Below, one piece after another: positions 49,141-49,178 of a DNA stretch of 49,178 nucleotides (the first letter of the stretch is position 1; every line of letters begins with the position of its first letter). The translations under genes and the position numbers were made by a program. Below the pieces are notes generated by a model. The model did no database searches, was not told the DNA's origin, and saw only the letters and a list, made by a program, of their open reading frames with translations. Source of the stretch: Capillimicrobium sp035565675 (GTDB lineage: Bacteria > Actinomycetota > Thermoleophilia > Solirubrobacterales > Solirubrobacteraceae); NCBI GenBank assembly GCA_035565675.1, contig DATMSA010000117.1:1-49178 (forward strand), written 5' to 3'.

Positions 49141-49178
49141 ATGCTCGCCGACCTCGACCTGCTGCTCACTGCGGTGTT
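49141..49178 (+). CDS. Start of an unidentified gene, possibly a transposase, cut by window edge
   Basis: ATG 49141 follows AAGGGGGCC, a good ribosome site, and twelve codons remain (MLADLDLLLTAV). The opening is reminiscent of some insertion-sequence transposases such as the IS982 group, but twelve residues cannot prove this. The lower GC of 49,042-49,140 would suit a mobile element boundary. Confidence 0.35.
   Translation, partial: MLADLDLLLTAV

Noticed and set aside
1..49178. tRNA, rRNA, CRISPR array, phage or conjugation genes
   Set aside because: None was seen on reading both strands. The only mobile-element hint is at the extreme right edge.

Overview
This window is a very GC-rich chromosomal segment with short gene gaps, many ATGA/GTGA start-stop overlaps and frequent GTG starts. 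Together with an ECF41-type sigma factor, a SARP/BTAD regulator and LacI-controlled ribose-type ABC importers, this points to an actinobacterium. Thermoleophilia (Solirubrobacter/Conexibacter-like) is my best guess, but it is inference only. No tRNA, rRNA or CRISPR array was seen, and no gene-free stretch exceeds 300 bases.

Left part (1-13,600), mixed functions: a truncated ECF41 sigma gene coupled to a two-helix membrane protein; a fusion of an AsnB-type asparagine synthetase (amidotransferase nucleophile Cys replaced by Ser) with a complete serine-type glutaminase; a hotdog-like protein; a large SARP/AAA/TPR regulator coupled to an SRPBCC protein and followed by a berberine-bridge-type flavin oxidase whose upstream region carries helically phased direct repeats; a YtcJ-type amidohydrolase; a small unknown protein; a DHA2 MFS exporter and a 52-residue membrane peptide.

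Middle and right part (13,660-47,480), one large carbohydrate-acid catabolic region. It has two complete sugar ABC importers (15,878-21,614 and 22,800-26,426), two paralogous LacI regulators with almost identical DNA-binding domains, an L-rhamnose mutarotase, a VOC protein, a xylose-isomerase-like protein, a Gfo/Idh oxidoreductase, an acyl-CoA ligase, two enolase-superfamily dehydratase candidates, a ceramidase-like protein, an L-fucose/arabinose-isomerase-like protein, three SDRs, a zinc alcohol dehydrogenase, an NAD(P) dehydrogenase of the DapB/Ord type, TPP-dependent E1 alpha and beta with a degenerate E2, an M81 (MlrC) protein, a COG3618 lactonase-type hydrolase, an MmgE/PrpD protein and two copies of an unrecognised Cys-rich protein. 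The set resembles oxidative (phosphate-free) L-rhamnose/L-fucose catabolism: mutarotation, dehydrogenation, lactone opening, dehydration, second oxidation, cleavage. The true substrate is unknown.

The region is bound together by a repeated operator. A 16-bp CG-centred palindrome close to CCGGAANCGNTTCCGG lies before nearly every transcription unit. At eight loci it occurs as two or three copies whose centres are 12 bp apart, so that neighbouring dyads share a CCGG-like arm. At four of these a perfect TTGACA, an 18-bp spacer and a -10 embedded in the first operator can be read. This implies one regulon under the two LacI paralogs.

Right edge (47,500-49,178): a DedA-family membrane protein, a pair of TGTGSCACA palindromes 32 bp apart, a Dph6-like ATP pyrophosphatase, and the first codons of a possible transposase in DNA of visibly different composition.
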